From assembly GCF_028389875.1 (NCBI RefSeq), contig NC_084668.1, positions 33,670,493 through 33,734,492 of the forward strand: a stretch of DNA of 64,000 bases, given 5' to 3'. Under the pieces are notes generated by a model. That model ran no database searches. It was not told where the DNA came from and worked only from the letters and a program-made list of their open reading frames with translations. A program made the translations under genes and the position numbers. Below are positions 47,118-60,430 of the stretch, one piece after another; the first letter of the stretch is position 1; the number at the start of each line of letters is the position of its first letter. This DNA comes from Rhea pennata. Taxonomy: Eukaryota > Chordata > Aves > Rheiformes > Rheidae.

Positions 47118-50100
47118 CTGAAACATTACAAAAGGAAAGCAGAAGGTAGTTCCTGATTCATATGCCTGTCTGATCAACAGTTGTGCCGTTTTTAGGGAAA
47201 AAAGTACCCCTTGGTGACAAAAACTCACTATGTAGTAAGTACCCCTCCACTGTGGAGCTTGATCTCTGTGCTTGAACAAGTGCTTGGGCAACCTGGTGAC
47301 TACCGATCAATTTTGTTATGTCAGATCATCATCTTTATAATTGTTGGTGTCTTGGCATTACATGCTGACATCCCAATATTACTGACCACAAGCAATCAGA
47401 AATCTTGAAAGTGGCTTTGTAAAACTTTGTAAATTTGTAAACTTAATTGAAAACCAAACCAAACCCTGACACCTGACTGCTCTTGGTTTGTTTTATTCAG
47501 GCTTCTGGGCTTGTATACTTATTAAAGGCACCTTTTTTGAAGCTTTTCTCTGCAACATTGAAGGCTAGAAGTGTATACCTTCCAGTGCCACTGGGGCTGT
47601 CTCCAGTGCACATACTTCTAAGAAATAGGGCTTCAGGATCTATGTGAAGCACAATAATAATCATAGGAGTTGAGAATAGAGCTGACTCATGTGCTTGCAT
47701 CTGGAGAGTTTATATAGGCATGAGCTCGCTGACCAGCCCTACCTGCGGAAACAAAAAGAACTTCAGCTTTACCACCTGTGTGCTGGCATTTGAGATTTTC
47801 TTTGCTCTCATGAGTGCTCTGTACCTTACTTTAATGAGGTCTTGGCAGCGTTGTCTAAGCTGTAGCTCTAATCTTGTTAGCACTCTGTGAGCAAGAACTA
47901 TTTAAATGCGGTTCTGCCTGTTGCTGTCTCCTGAGGCTTCAACTTTGCCACTTTTTCTGGTTAGGGGGGAATTTGAAGTAGCTTACTTTGTGTGTTTTTT
48001 CCAGTCCTATTTAGGAAGGGAAAAGATCTCTAATCCTGACACAGGAGAATATGAATACACTGAAAACAGAGACAGTCTCTCAGTATTCCTCTTTAGTATA
48101 CTTTAAAAAAATAATTGATCATTAACAAAACTGACCACTAGTTATTAAACTACATTTCCCATAGGGCCAGAGTACCTAATACCCTCCTGGGTATAAGCAG
48201 GATTGACACCTGACTTTTTGCGGGGTAGGAAGCTCAGAGTGTGGAAAGATGCTTTGTTCCTGTGTGGCAAACTTCTGCAAAATGTTTGATGCACAAATGA
48301 ATAAAACGTGACTTTGTATTTAAACTACTCAGTTTATATTCCTCTGTCTACAATATTCTAGGCAATTTTTGTAATTGTTACCTAACTTATGTCTCACTAG
48401 ACAAAAAAAAAATGCTCTGTGGAACTGGATCACTCTTTTAATAAACAGAAAATTGTCTTGACCAGTTTAATTCTTGGCCTAGGCTGAAATCTGCATGATT
48501 CATGTATACTACACATGTGTGTATATACATTTATATGCAGATGTGGAAGGGTAGAGGAGTTAAGAAGGATTTTGAAGTAATTTAGGGAAGTTTTAAAGAA
48601 TAAATTCCTAACTCTAAGCCCTCCTGTTAAGTGGAATTTGCATTACTACTTGTAGACATTTGACTGAAAGAGGCAGGCTTCAAAATTAAAAAGTTTTTTG
48701 GGGAGATTAGCTTAAGGTAACTGGGATCAAATTGTTAAGCATGTTATTATTGGTTAATGTCACTGTTAGAGGATCTGGGAAAAGCTTTTCTTTATGACCC
48801 TAAGAGTGTGCTCCTGGCTGCCTGAATAACTAAATATCCTTTTGTGGAGGTCTATGCATAGTCATTTTAGTTTCAGTTGAACTTTAGGTTGGTAAATCTG
48901 TCTGTTAACTCTTAAAAAGCCATTCTACTGGCTTATTTTTATTATTAAAAATAAAAAAACAACAATCTCCCCTTTCTACCGCAGGACAGCCACATCTTTT
49001 GCTGGACATTAGTTTTGGCATCATCTATTTGAGATGCTCATGTGAAGGGTGCTGCAGAGAAACAGTGGATGTCAGTGTTGTGTTGAAGCTATCAGTCAGT
49101 TAGAATCACAGGTTTTGTGGTGCAATGTTTTAAGCTATGCAAGACCCTAATTCTCATCTGGCCTGTACAAGCTGGCTTATCTAGTTTGTAATGGAGTGGT
49201 CATAACAAGCATGGTACCTAACTCCTTCCTGAAGTGCTTTCATTTCACGGAGTGGGGCAGCTAAGGCAAGGGATGGAGCAACAGTATTTCAGGCTAACTG
49301 GCTTTACAGATTAGGGAACCTTGCCTGGGAAAGAAATGAAGCATAAGATGTAATTAGGTTAGTTGAAGAGGAAGCTGATCTAAAATGCTGCAAAGACTGT
49401 GCAGCTCCAGCTGAGGCAGACATGTTTGCTTGCTTCTCCCAGATGACTTCCTATGATTAGACTGCATTGACTCAGGCTGAAGAAGAAAAATGTCTTGAAA
49501 GACATTTTTGGGAAGTTTTTGTTGTTTCTGTATGGAAAGCATGTTTCTCCTTAGCATCACAGTTGCGTTGTGTTTGTCTGCACTGACTTACTTGAACTGA
49601 CAGTTTATGAAGAATATGACATGCTCCCTGGTGGTAGCGTTTATCCATTCTCAGTTTCTTCCAGGGACATGAATTGCCTTTCTTGTAAACATAATTCCTG
49701 GAGCTGGAAGTATCAGGGAGAAGGGGTTTGTGGGTGGGCTCTTCGATATTCCCAGAATCTGCAGAATGCCTTTGTGTCTAACAGTTCTACCTGAACTTTT
49801 GCTCAGAATGAAGAAGGGAAGATTTACTGAGCAGCAAGGAAGAGCTCTAACAAGTGCGAGGAAAATATCACAATGTAAAATATCTCTAACCTGACAAGTC
49901 CTGGTAGCTAGAACAGAGCTGTGTATCCTTCATAATGTCATGATTAATTGCACAAGATTGTGATGTAAAACTTAAGGCTATCCTTCTAAAGAGTTCTTGC
50001 CTAAACTAACACTTCTAATGTTCCCAGTACAAACTATTGCTCAGAATGCTGTACAAACAGCCACCCGTCACTTAAAAGACCAAGGAGCATGATTTTCTGT

Positions 50101-52540
50101 AGTGATAGATGTGAACAGTACTAACATGGACTGTCCAGTGCTAAATTTTTGGATTTTGTTTGCTTGCTTACTGCTTACATTATTGGCGCAGTGAAGTTAG
50201 CTTCCTGAAGAAAACATTTCTTTGAATTGAGCAGAAGGAACTGATACCATTTTTGACATGAAAGTTCAAGCGTATTGAACCTTGGATGGATGGATGTGCA
50301 CAACTGTCAGTGGTTAAAGAGTGTTCAAAATTTATTTTTCATTATTTTGTGTTAAGATTCAGATGATTTGAATTTAGACCAAAATAGTCTTTACTGTAAC
50401 TTTGGGGTAACTTTGGCTTTGTATATTTATGGAATTGGCCTGTTGTTCATTCATGTAGATGCTAGGAAAGAGAATTCAAGCACTGAAATAGTTACAGAAA
50501 ACTGGTAACTATATTTTGCTGTTTTGATAATCACCATCTTTTTCCATTAGTGAAAAACTGTCTTAAAAACTTCTTGTATTTGATGGTCGGGGTGTGAAAA
50601 GCCTTCTTGGGTAAGTAAAGCAGATAATAAATGAACAAACACTGGGCAAAAAGAATCAGCATACATTTCTATAGAAGAAAAATATAACTCAGATAATATT
50701 TTAATTTTTTTTTCTCTGTACGCTTTTCTCTAGATCAGTATGTGAAAATTATGAGCCTGGCTTATGGTTAAAGGAAAGTAGGTTAGGGCATTATTTCCTC
50801 CCCTGCAGTCTCTTTGAACTCCTTTACGTCACTCCTGTTATCCAAAGTTGTAGACACCTGGAAAATAGAAAGACTGTCATCTGGTTCATAGGATGACCAG
50901 TCATACATAACAAATAATTGTTAATGATCTTTTTACTATCATGTACAAATGCTTTTGTACATGAACCAATTTGATAATACATTTATAAAAAGCATGCTTA
51001 ATTCAGAGATAATACAAAAGACAATTCATCTTATGGATGTTTTTTGTTTTTTTGTTCTAAGTAATTTGTCTTAGCTGGAGATGCTTACAAAAGTGTTGAT
51101 AAAGGACTACAAACTGATGTTTATTTTCTTACAAAATTTTATAAGGATAATCTTGATCTTGGACATTTTTGTAATTACTAATGTTGATAGGGATTGTTTC
51201 AATCTTCTGTGGGACTAATATAAGAAGTAGTTTCATAAGGCAATGCAGCTGTTTAGAAAAGGAAATTAAATAGAAATGCTGTGTAATCTAAGAAGCTGTA
51301 GGCAGAATTTAAGTTAGCAGGCAGCTTTCATGCAGGAAGAAATGTTGCAAGGTCACTGTGTCCTCCATGCCTCTTATTTGCTTAGAGAATTTAAGGAATT
51401 CTTGATTATAGTAGAAATAAAGACTTCTTATCTGAATCACAGCATGTATCAACATGATGCCCTTAACATTATGTTTTGGAATTAGATCTTTAAAAGTGAG
51501 AAAGACTTGAAGACTCATCTTAATAACAAGATTTTGTGCTTTTTCTTTTCCCTGATATTTGATCAATCCTTTTCAAAATGTCTCTTTAACTAAAATTTCT
51601 ATTTCCTTGTAATAATGTATTATAAATACATTTTAAAAACCCAAATACTTGAAAGGAAACTATGTTTGAATGAGGGAAAAGTGCCTTTCCTCTTCACTGT
51701 GTTTGTGTGGAATAAATATCTTTATTGCCCTTAGATCCTCATCCTTGACAACAGTGTATAGATGTTTTCTTGGAATCTTCTTCCAAATAGCATGCTACAT
51801 GCCTGTGCTGCCATACCCCCAAAACCTCAGAAGCATAGGAGATAAAATGTACCTTCCACCACTCTCTGAATGTTATTAAAGATTAGGCAGACTAGTGTGC
51901 TTCCACAGTGAGCCTGAGAGCAAGGTCCAGAGGCAGGCTCTGAAAAGAGGCTCAATGTATATTGCCAGCAAGTTTGTAACACTTGACACTTCTTTAAAAT
52001 CCCTTCTCAGAGAAGAAGAGCACTTAAAATAGACTCTTTTTCTGTAATGCTGTATGTAAGTTATTGCCAATCAACTTCTTTCCAAATTTATTGTTCAACA
52101 TTCTGTAAAGGGAACCTTCTCAACCAACAGGGAACCCCTACTTCATAAAATACGAAGGAAATGTGCTCAAACCAAGGAAGGAATTCTCCATTTTAAAAGC
52201 CAGACAAGGATTTAGAGGTACAAGCAGAGAAGTTTCTTATTGTATTTGTGTATTTTATATTTCAGTCAGTGTACCTTTTTATGTTTAATCTAAATATACA
52301 AAATCATGCAATGTTATTCTGAGGAAAAGGGCTCTTGTTCTGCTTATATTTTTCAACATCTATGTTTAATAAGAAGTGAGACTGTGACTTATTATTGAAG
52401 GCATAGCTAACCCCAGTAACTTAATAACAGCAACATCTCTGTTTCTTTAAGCCTAAAGCAAGCTCATCCTTTGCCTGTTCAATATGAAAGCATACTGTTT
52501 ATGAAGCTCTAATCCCCGTGTCTTACGTTGCTTGTCTGCA
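47118..52540. other. AT-rich noncoding region
   Basis: Nothing recognised apart from the weak exon-like stretch listed separately. Open frames are at chance length. Confidence 0.4.
48005..48106 (+). other. Candidate unassigned terminal exon, plus strand
   Basis: After a good acceptor (GTGTTTTTTCCAG at 47992-48004) one frame stays open to a stop at about 48104-48106, reading SYLGREKISNPD, then TGEYEYTENRDSLS and a hydrophobic end. The peptide is polar and protein-like, but I know no match and there is no nearby donor exon. Probably noncoding. Confidence 0.15.
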
Positions 52541-52554
52541 TTGTGTAAGCAGTA

Positions 52555-52700
52555 CAGAAAAGCTCGGCAGTCTGTTGGCGCTCCCTCGCAGCCACTGCCG
52601 TTCACAGGGCAATTCTGAAGAGTGCTGGTGACGTAGCAAGCGGTTCTGGGCATGGGGCAGAGCAGGTAACGGCAGCTGTGCTGCCAGCTGCAAGATTAAC
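52555..52700 (+). other. Small CpG-containing pocket with a donor-like site
   Basis: Locally GC-richer than its surroundings, with about eight CpG within 130 bases, including TGACGT (a CRE half-site). It ends in GCAGAGCAG/GTAACGG, a good splice donor. It could be a noncoding first exon of a downstream plus-strand gene such as SPATS2L; this is inference only. Confidence 0.2.
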
Positions 52701-53394
52701 TGTGTTGTTTGGGACCTTTAAAGGGGTCTTCAGGCCTGTGTTTCTATCGCTGGTGCTTTATTTCTTCATGGCTATGGTAAGATTGTTTGCTTCTACTTTG
52801 GAGATTTGCTGCAGAGGAAGCAATTTTAAAGGTATCACATAGATTACAACAGCCTTTCATACTAATTCCATAACTGTCACTTCTTGGTGGAACTTGCTGT
52901 GCAAACATAATACTGTCCTCTTCAGTAAAATGGTAGCTGAATATGTGGTGAGGCCCTCAAATGCCGCAGTGCTGAATCCACGTGGGAAATGCCGTGTGGT
53001 TCTCTGCCGCTGTCTTGGGGCAGAAACATGTATAAATGGCCAAGTCGGCTTTCACCTGCAAGACCTGAAGTTGGACTTTACACAGTACTTCGACACTGAA
53101 TGAAGCTGATAGCTGCTTAGCAAAATTTTCAGTTGTGCTCAGGCTCCATTTATTTTCACAGTTTTAAGTACCAAACCTGGATAGGTGGTCTTGAAAATCT
53201 CAGTAGATATCTAAATAACTTTGTATGTCTAAGCCCCTGGTCTTTGGGCAGAGGCGGTAGGGACTTGTGCTTTTGTATTCACAAATATGCTTTTGAAAGC
53301 ACAAAATAGCTTCCTTGTTAAGCTTTTTCTCAGCTGAAGCCTGTATTTTCCTGCATTACTTTCTATACAAGGCACAGCTGATAATGGTGGGGGG

Positions 53395-53396
53395 GT

Positions 53397-53426
<30 letters not shown>
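53395..53426. repeat. (TTTTG)n microsatellite
   Basis: Five or so TTTTG units preceded by a G run at about 53388-53395. Confidence 0.85.
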
Positions 53427-53428
<2 letters not shown>

Positions 53429-53665
53429 GACATTTCAATCTTTATGCGGTATTCTCAGCCAAAGCATTTAGGATTCTTACCAAACCTGCAATTACAGAGA
53501 AGAATAATAAACGGAATAAGAAGTATTTCTAGAGAGGAATCATAAACGTGACAAACATGATCAAAGTCCTGACTCTACAGAAATGTCCAAGTAACTTCTG
53601 TATGGTCACAGTTTCATCCTGTATGTGGTCTTTTGAAAGACACGGCAAATGAACTTGAAAACATT

Positions 53666-54060
53666 TTATACATTCAGATTGCAAAGAGGAAGCAAATAAG
53701 AGGAAAAAATAGGCATTTTGTCTTCTATAAAGGTGGTTTCCTTAGAAGATGGCTGTAGTTTCATTATTTCATAGTAAGAAATTTTTCCAAAACGAAGTCT
53801 AGCCAGGTAAATATTATCTTCTCCTTTCTTCAGGTGGCCTTCTGTTTTCAGGGTTGCAACATGGCTGCAAATATCCTTACTGTCTTTAATTATCCCCTCA
53901 GCTTGCAATATTTTTGACACTGCTGGCTCTTTCTTAAGAATTTCATATTGTATTTGCCCTTTCTGTACAGTTAATTTACCATCACCTTGTGATCAGGAAT
54001 CAAAACTGCAGGCCTCAAGAACATACCTCAGCTCGTCAATTTTGTCAAAAGTCCAAAGAT
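53666..54060 (-). pseudogene. Protein-like, interrupted open stretch of unknown origin
   Basis: On - a single frame runs for about 130 codons with few interruptions and reads like protein: FDKIDELRYVLEACSF, then GDGKLTVQKGQIQYEIL, KKEPAVSKILQAEGIIKD, SHVATLKTEGHLKKGED and NIYLARLRFGKISYYEIMKL. Lys/Glu/Asp/Leu content is high and helix-like. I cannot assign a family. It could be an old retrocopy or decayed element of unknown source, or a chance frame in purine-rich DNA. Confidence 0.2.
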
Positions 54061-57000
54061 TAAAAAAAAAACGTAGATGATTTTTAGATGTATTTATCGG
54101 TGTTGACTAACATGTAAACCCAGTGGTTGTTTAGTTCATTGAGCAACTCTAGGTTTATGATCAAGTGACTCATCCCTGTATTCAGTCATTTGGCTGCATG
54201 CCCAGAAGTTTGTCATTTGGCAGAATGAGTGATTTGACAGTACTGTTCCAGCACTGTGTGTGTGCTTGTCTGCACACGTGCCTACAACTATGTACAAAAC
54301 TAGCTGTTTGCAAACCTTGTTGTGTCACGCACCATGTTTTAAGAATGACAGTGTCCTATTCATGTGCCACTTCCATTCATGACCTCTCTTCCCAGGCTGA
54401 TCATAGCTCATCCTAGTGGTGAGCTCAACCGGTATTTTTATTTGTAAGAAAGATTATAAGTGTTTCCTGTGGCTTTAGCTGTTTTTAGTGCAATAAGCAA
54501 GTTATCTTGCTTGAAGAAATTCCACATTTCCCTTTTTCACTCTTCCTCTGTCAGGAGTGTTACCAGGCACTGTGCACCTCTTTCTGCTCCTGCTTATACC
54601 TGTAAATCACAAGTAGCATCACTGGAAGCAGTGAAGTCGTACTGGAATAAGCTTGGAGGAGTGAGAGGAAAGTTTCTACTGTGATGTGTCCTCCTCCTGC
54701 CAAAGAAACCTGTATGTGTGTTGGTTTCTTTCCCTACCTTTCTATCACTCTAATCCTATGAAGTGCTTTTACTTCACTTGATAGTAAATAAAATTTTTTA
54801 GATGTGAACTTAGATTGCACAAGGCCCCTGCATGTCAGAAATATAAACTGACCTTGTGTGCCCCTAGTCCATCACAAACACAAAGTAAAATGACTTAGGT
54901 TAATCTACCATGAAGGCATTTAGGCAGATGATAGTACCCAATTTTGGGGCTGTAGCTCTTTTACTGTCGTGGAAACATCCTCTTAGTTTGCATAGAGCCC
55001 ATAGATATTTCAGTTGTCGAAATATAAACCATGGGACTGTCATAGCTGGAGCTGTGTAGCTGATGTTTGCTGTTTGTTATTGATCAGCCTTCTAATATGC
55101 ATGACAATGAGGAAGACTAACTCAGATCACATATCCTTTCTCATCTGTGCAGGTTCAACCTTCTTTATTGCTGTTCATGTTGTTCTTTCTTTCTTACAGG
55201 CATTATTTTTCCTAGCAGCATTTTGGCAAACTGTGCCCGGATAAGCATTCAGTTTATAGTAAAACATGGCCATTAATGAGATAAGAGAGCAGACAGGACA
55301 AAAACGATGTCTTTGTTTTTTTCCAACTGACCAATAAAAGCATGAAGGCAGTACATCTCATCCATCATGGTTGTCCTGGGACTTACAAGTCAAGCCTCCG
55401 GGCTGTGATTGCTGTAGATTTTGCTGCAATAAGTCGCAGCTATTTTTGTTCTCGTTATCCTCAACTCAGAGATTTTAAGCAGCTTTTCTTTATCCTTACT
55501 TCCTCTCCTGCAAATTATATCAGGCCTGAAGTTGCTTTCAAGTTGCATTTAGTGCCCACCTATGGGCTGCATGTCTTGCTATGGATTACTGGAACATTTC
55601 TGCTCTGGACCTGACTGGAAATATCCTGGGCTGGAGAGTGTAGGCTGTGTAAATCTGGATTTGAAAATATGTTGATAGTGTTTGACTAAGTAAAAACTGT
55701 ATGGAGATCGCCTGACTCTTCTCACAAAAGATGTCACCAGCAAGGAGTCATGGTCTCTGTTGTTGTGAAATTTAGGAATACCAGTAACTTGTAGCCTGCC
55801 AGATTTTAATTCCAAATATACATATTTTTCTCTGTATCAAGGGGGGCTGTTACTGGCTTTTAATATGCACTGAATGCTTAGAGCAATTTTTCTGCTCATA
55901 AAAATATTATCAAGAGGCTGACAGCAGCAGCCAAGATGTGCATAGTACAGACAGCTCCTCCAAGCACATTCCTCCTGACTTACACCACATCCTTCTAGGC
56001 CATTCCTAGAGCTTGTGTGAACAGATAAAGCAGATTAGAGGTTCCAGGCACCCTAAACTTTCCCCAAAGACCTTAAACTGCAATTCTGTCACCAGGACTA
56101 TTCATTAGAATTGGCCACAGTGAGAATGTGAATATAGACCTACCTTTAGATGTTTTCTTTGCTCCTTAGAGGAGATCTAAAGTAAGAGCAAGAAATTCTT
56201 AACTTCAAAGCAAAGCAAAACAAGCAGACAAAAAGCTCTCTCTTAGGCTATGTCTGAATATCACCTACTCTGTGGTGATTTGATTTGGGGTTAATTCTTG
56301 GGATTAAAATTAACATCTGAGAGGAGGAGTGCTATCCAATGTATGAGCAGGACTAAACCTTTTATTTAGGCTTGAGTAGGAAGTTTGGCCATGAGCAGGC
56401 AAGACCTGTGCTAGGATTGATTTATGCCCATGTTGAACTTCCTCTTGGGGAGTTACGGTGAAGGCAGAGGTGGCAGCTGTGATCAGCAAACTTGTTTCTG
56501 TTTCCCATCCATCTGCAGGCTCCATGGGCAAGCAGTTATGCTTGTACAATACAAATGAAATGTATCACCAGTTAGCACACTGCAGGAGTAATTTTATTAA
56601 AGATGAGGGGAGTAAAAAACATGTTCCACTCAAGTCCTTGGAAGTACTTTTTCGGCTTCTTCCTTTTCTCTCCTTTCCCACCCCTCCCCAGTTTCAGTCT
56701 AAACAATTCCACGATGATTTCCTTCATGTGTAGTCTTACTTGTTTGTGGATGCTTTCTCTTCATTCCTTTTCAGACATAACCCTCAGATTGTCACAGAGC
56801 TGTATGTATTTATCCTTGTGGCCTTTCAAAGTATGTAAATGATTTGCAGATGTTCTACCATACCGTAACCAAACTTGGCTCTCTCAGTTTAACACACGCA
56901 TGACAAAACCACATTGGCTCTGAAGAGGACTCAGCACAATAAGCTCACTAGGTTCTCCTTCTACATAAACCCTTTTATGTCCTTATTAATTAGAAACAGG

Positions 57001-60000
57001 AGCCTGTTTTTTTTTTTTTTTTTTTTAAGTTCATATGATAAGAATCAGTTCAAAGAATGAGACACATGCAACATCTTAGTGGTTTTATGATAATACTGCC
57101 AGGGATCTGAAATTTATTTTTGGGAAATACATGTGTGAGAGTGTGTTCATGTATACACACATATGTGTATGTATCTATGTGTGTGTATATATATGTTAAA
57201 GAAGCATAACTAGTAAAGCTTCCTAGAATATTTTACGTGGTGCATTTACAGTTAATGTGTTTCTATATGTGTTTCACATGGCATATCATTGACCTTAAAA
57301 TTAAATGAATATTTTCTTGCCCTTATGACTTGAATATCTTTCAGCATGAATAGGTCTTAAAGCTGCTTTATGAATTGGCAACAGCACTGTGGTTTACTGA
57401 AATAAAAATATGAGAACAATATGTTATTAATTATATAAATCCCCAGACAAAAAAATCCTTCAGGTTTGGCCATGTTAAGTGTATATCAGTAACTTTTATC
57501 CTTCATATTTTATTTATCATAATATGGCACTATCAGACCTGGGCAAGTGGGGAATTACTTCATTATTGATAATTTAATAAGAGGTAAAGTGGCACAAGCA
57601 AGTGAGAACATGGTCTGGCTTCATCAGTCCAATTACTCAAGAGTTTCTTGATGAAAATTGCTCCTCTACTGTGCAGATCAACCGACAAATAATTTGCAAA
57701 ATGTCCTTGATGATAAATCACCACAGTGCATGGACATCACACAGGTTTCAGACGGGTGGTTGGTACAGAGGCCAGGAAATAGGATGGAGAGAAGGCAGAA
57801 GGTAATGAACAAAGCCCTCTCTTGCACAGAAGGAGGTGTTTACAAGTTGCAGTGATGATGGGATAATGAACAAGCAGAGATTTCATCTCCTTAGCAACAC
57901 ATCCCTCAGGGTTGTAAATGTTACTGGACAGTAGTGGGAAATTCAGAAAAATGTCAACAAAAATTCGCTAAGGTTATTGAAGAAGTAAGGAATGTTGCTG
58001 AATTGAGCACTAGTTGGTGTGGACTGCTTCATGAGGATAAAGATATGCACTGGCTTGGTACATATGGTTGAATTTAGTTGCCCTTAATAACTCATCAGCA
58101 TCTCTTTCAGAGTCCTAATCACATTCCATCTCCAATTTTATACCACTTAAAACTGCCCCAAAAGACCAGACTCCTGTTTTTTGTTTAAGTTTCTTTGCCA
58201 AACAAAGTCCCAGTCCAGTGGAAAGAGATCCTGTTGCATTTGTCCTGCTCCATGTGAATGATGTGTAACATTTATCCCAGATTAAGTTTTCCATTTAATT
58301 CTTTTGAATATGACTTTGTGCCTGAAAGAATTGTGCAATTATTCTCAGAATCCCCTTACAATTCAAGCTTTTTTGTTTTTCAAGAATATTCTGTAGTTCC
58401 TTGTACTTTATAATTCACCTTCTTGCATCTTGAGAAAGATGTTAAAATAGCTCTTTCAAGTAGATGCTTCAATACACCAATGGGAATTTGACTTACTACA
58501 TTAAGTCCTCTGCTTATGTGAAGGAGGATGTTTCTGTTGGTTATCTGCCTTCCTCTTGACTATAATTGTATAAATGTAAAAGCTAAGTATAAAGATAGCA
58601 GATTCTTACTATGTTGCTATTCCAATATGCAGGGTCTCAGTCTTCTGTCTGCCCTGTCCTTTCACTTCTCTTTAGAGAGAAAGTATTTCAAACATACTGT
58701 GAAAACTGGGACCTTATTTTTCTCTCACCTTTTGATTTTGTAATTACGGTACACTAACTGTATTATCACAACTCAATTTAAAGTTTTTATAATCTGGATT
58801 GTGAGGTGTATGTAATACAAAGGCTTCAAAGTTGTGAGCTAGTAGTGGAGTTGTAATACTGGATCTGAAAGTTCTCAGTTCAGTTTCTGTTTCTTCTTGA
58901 AATTTTATTTGACCTTTGGCAAAATTGTTTCATTTATGTCCCTCCTACATCTGAACAGTAAGGACTGACATTTCTGCTTTTCCTTCTGTGCTTTGTGTGT
59001 ATGTGTGTGTGCAATTGCTTAGCTCTAAGAAGCAAAGCACTTAAGCATAAACATAGCTTTACTCGTACTGAACTACTGACATTGTATAACTGTATGTACA
59101 ACACCTAGAAGATGAAAAACAGAACATCATTTGGGACATCTAAACACTATGATGATGCAAATAATGACAGTACCATTTACCATAACAGAGCATGTGTGTT
59201 CTGGCTGTGGTCTCTGTTTTAGATAATTACCTGCATGGCGGATTGGGAAGAATTTCAGTTAGCTCCAACATACAAATGAAAAAGCAAGATATTTTAACAA
59301 GGAAACATTAATTTTCAAACTGGAGAATTAGGAGATAAAACTGTAGGATAGATGTTGATTGTAATTTCTGGAGGAAGCAAGAAGGTCAATAGTTCTACTA
59401 GACTTTGTACAGCAATAGGATAATTAGGGTGAGATATCTTTTTTAAAAAGTCTTTTAATTGCAAGATGTTAGTTCTTCAGAACAGAATCTTAGGCTGAAG
59501 CTAAAACATGATAGGTAGTGGTATCAGTTCAAAAACTCATGCTGATTAGAAATTATTTGACAGGAGACGGATATTGTACTGATGCTGAGACAGTTAAGTA
59601 CAACTGTTGTGGAATTTGTAACTTTTTTCATCTTGAGAAATGTCATCCTTGTCTCCTAATCAGCTTCTGTCACTGCACTATGGCTAAAATAAACATCCAT
59701 TCTGTGCAAACTACAGAAGGAGCAAGCATTTCTTGGAACTTCCTGTTTAAAGGGATGCATTTTTTCTTGGGATGATTCTGCTTGCCATTTATCCCTGGCA
59801 CGAATGGAGAATGGGGAGAGAGAGGCTCATGTATCTAATTCCAGTCAGCACAGTAATGTCTGTTTGTCGTGAGGGATTTCTTTATTCCGTCTTCAAAGAT
59901 GGGGCCAAAGAAATTGTATTGTGCAAATAGAACCTAGAATAGCATGTGTCCTTTTCCATTTATACTGTTTTTTCTAAATTAAAATGTTCACGGGGTTTTT

Positions 60001-60400
60001 TTTAAGAGTCTGTCATCTGAATGGTGAAAAATGTACCTAGATTTTCTGAACTTAAGTGTTGTTTACCACCTCCTTGGCACTTAGAGTGGAAGTATATCAT
60101 CTTTGCCTCCGGGGATGAAGCTGGAATACAGTTAAAGCTCAGACACAACAGAGTTGCTCTGTACCAGCTTAGCCACAGCAAATGAAATTTGCTGTCCCTT
60201 ATTAGAACATTCCCTCACTGAAGAGAAAGCTCCTGCGTGTTAGTTTCAATCCTGGCTTCCTTGCTACTTGCTGTGAGCCTTTCCAGGAGTCTGTTCACCT
60301 TTCCCTCCTTAGTTCTTACTTTCTGTCTAGTCAGACTGGAAGTCCCACTTGGGTAGATGCTGTCTCTCATTTGTACGGGTAGTACTTAAAATAGCAATGC
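54061..60400. other. AT-rich noncoding region
   Basis: No gene recognised. Contains a T20 run at 57007-57026 and a degenerate TG/TATG stretch at about 57130-57195. Open frames such as 55342-55614 show no domain. Confidence 0.4.
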
Positions 60401-60422
60401 AACTACATGGTACCATGTAGTT
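60401..60422. repeat. 22-bp perfect palindrome
   Basis: The half-site AACTACATGGT is followed directly by its exact reverse complement ACCATGTAGTT, with no spacer. GGTACCAT is repeated just after it (60423-60430). Confidence 0.85.
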
Positions 60423-60430
60423 GGTACCAT

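Noticed and set aside
52894-53103. 69-codon plus frame in a slightly GC-richer patch
   Set aside because: No recognised family, no clear splice borders.
55342-55614. 90-codon plus frame with a hydrophobic end
   Set aside because: No splice or promoter context and no domain; within chance length for AT-rich DNA.
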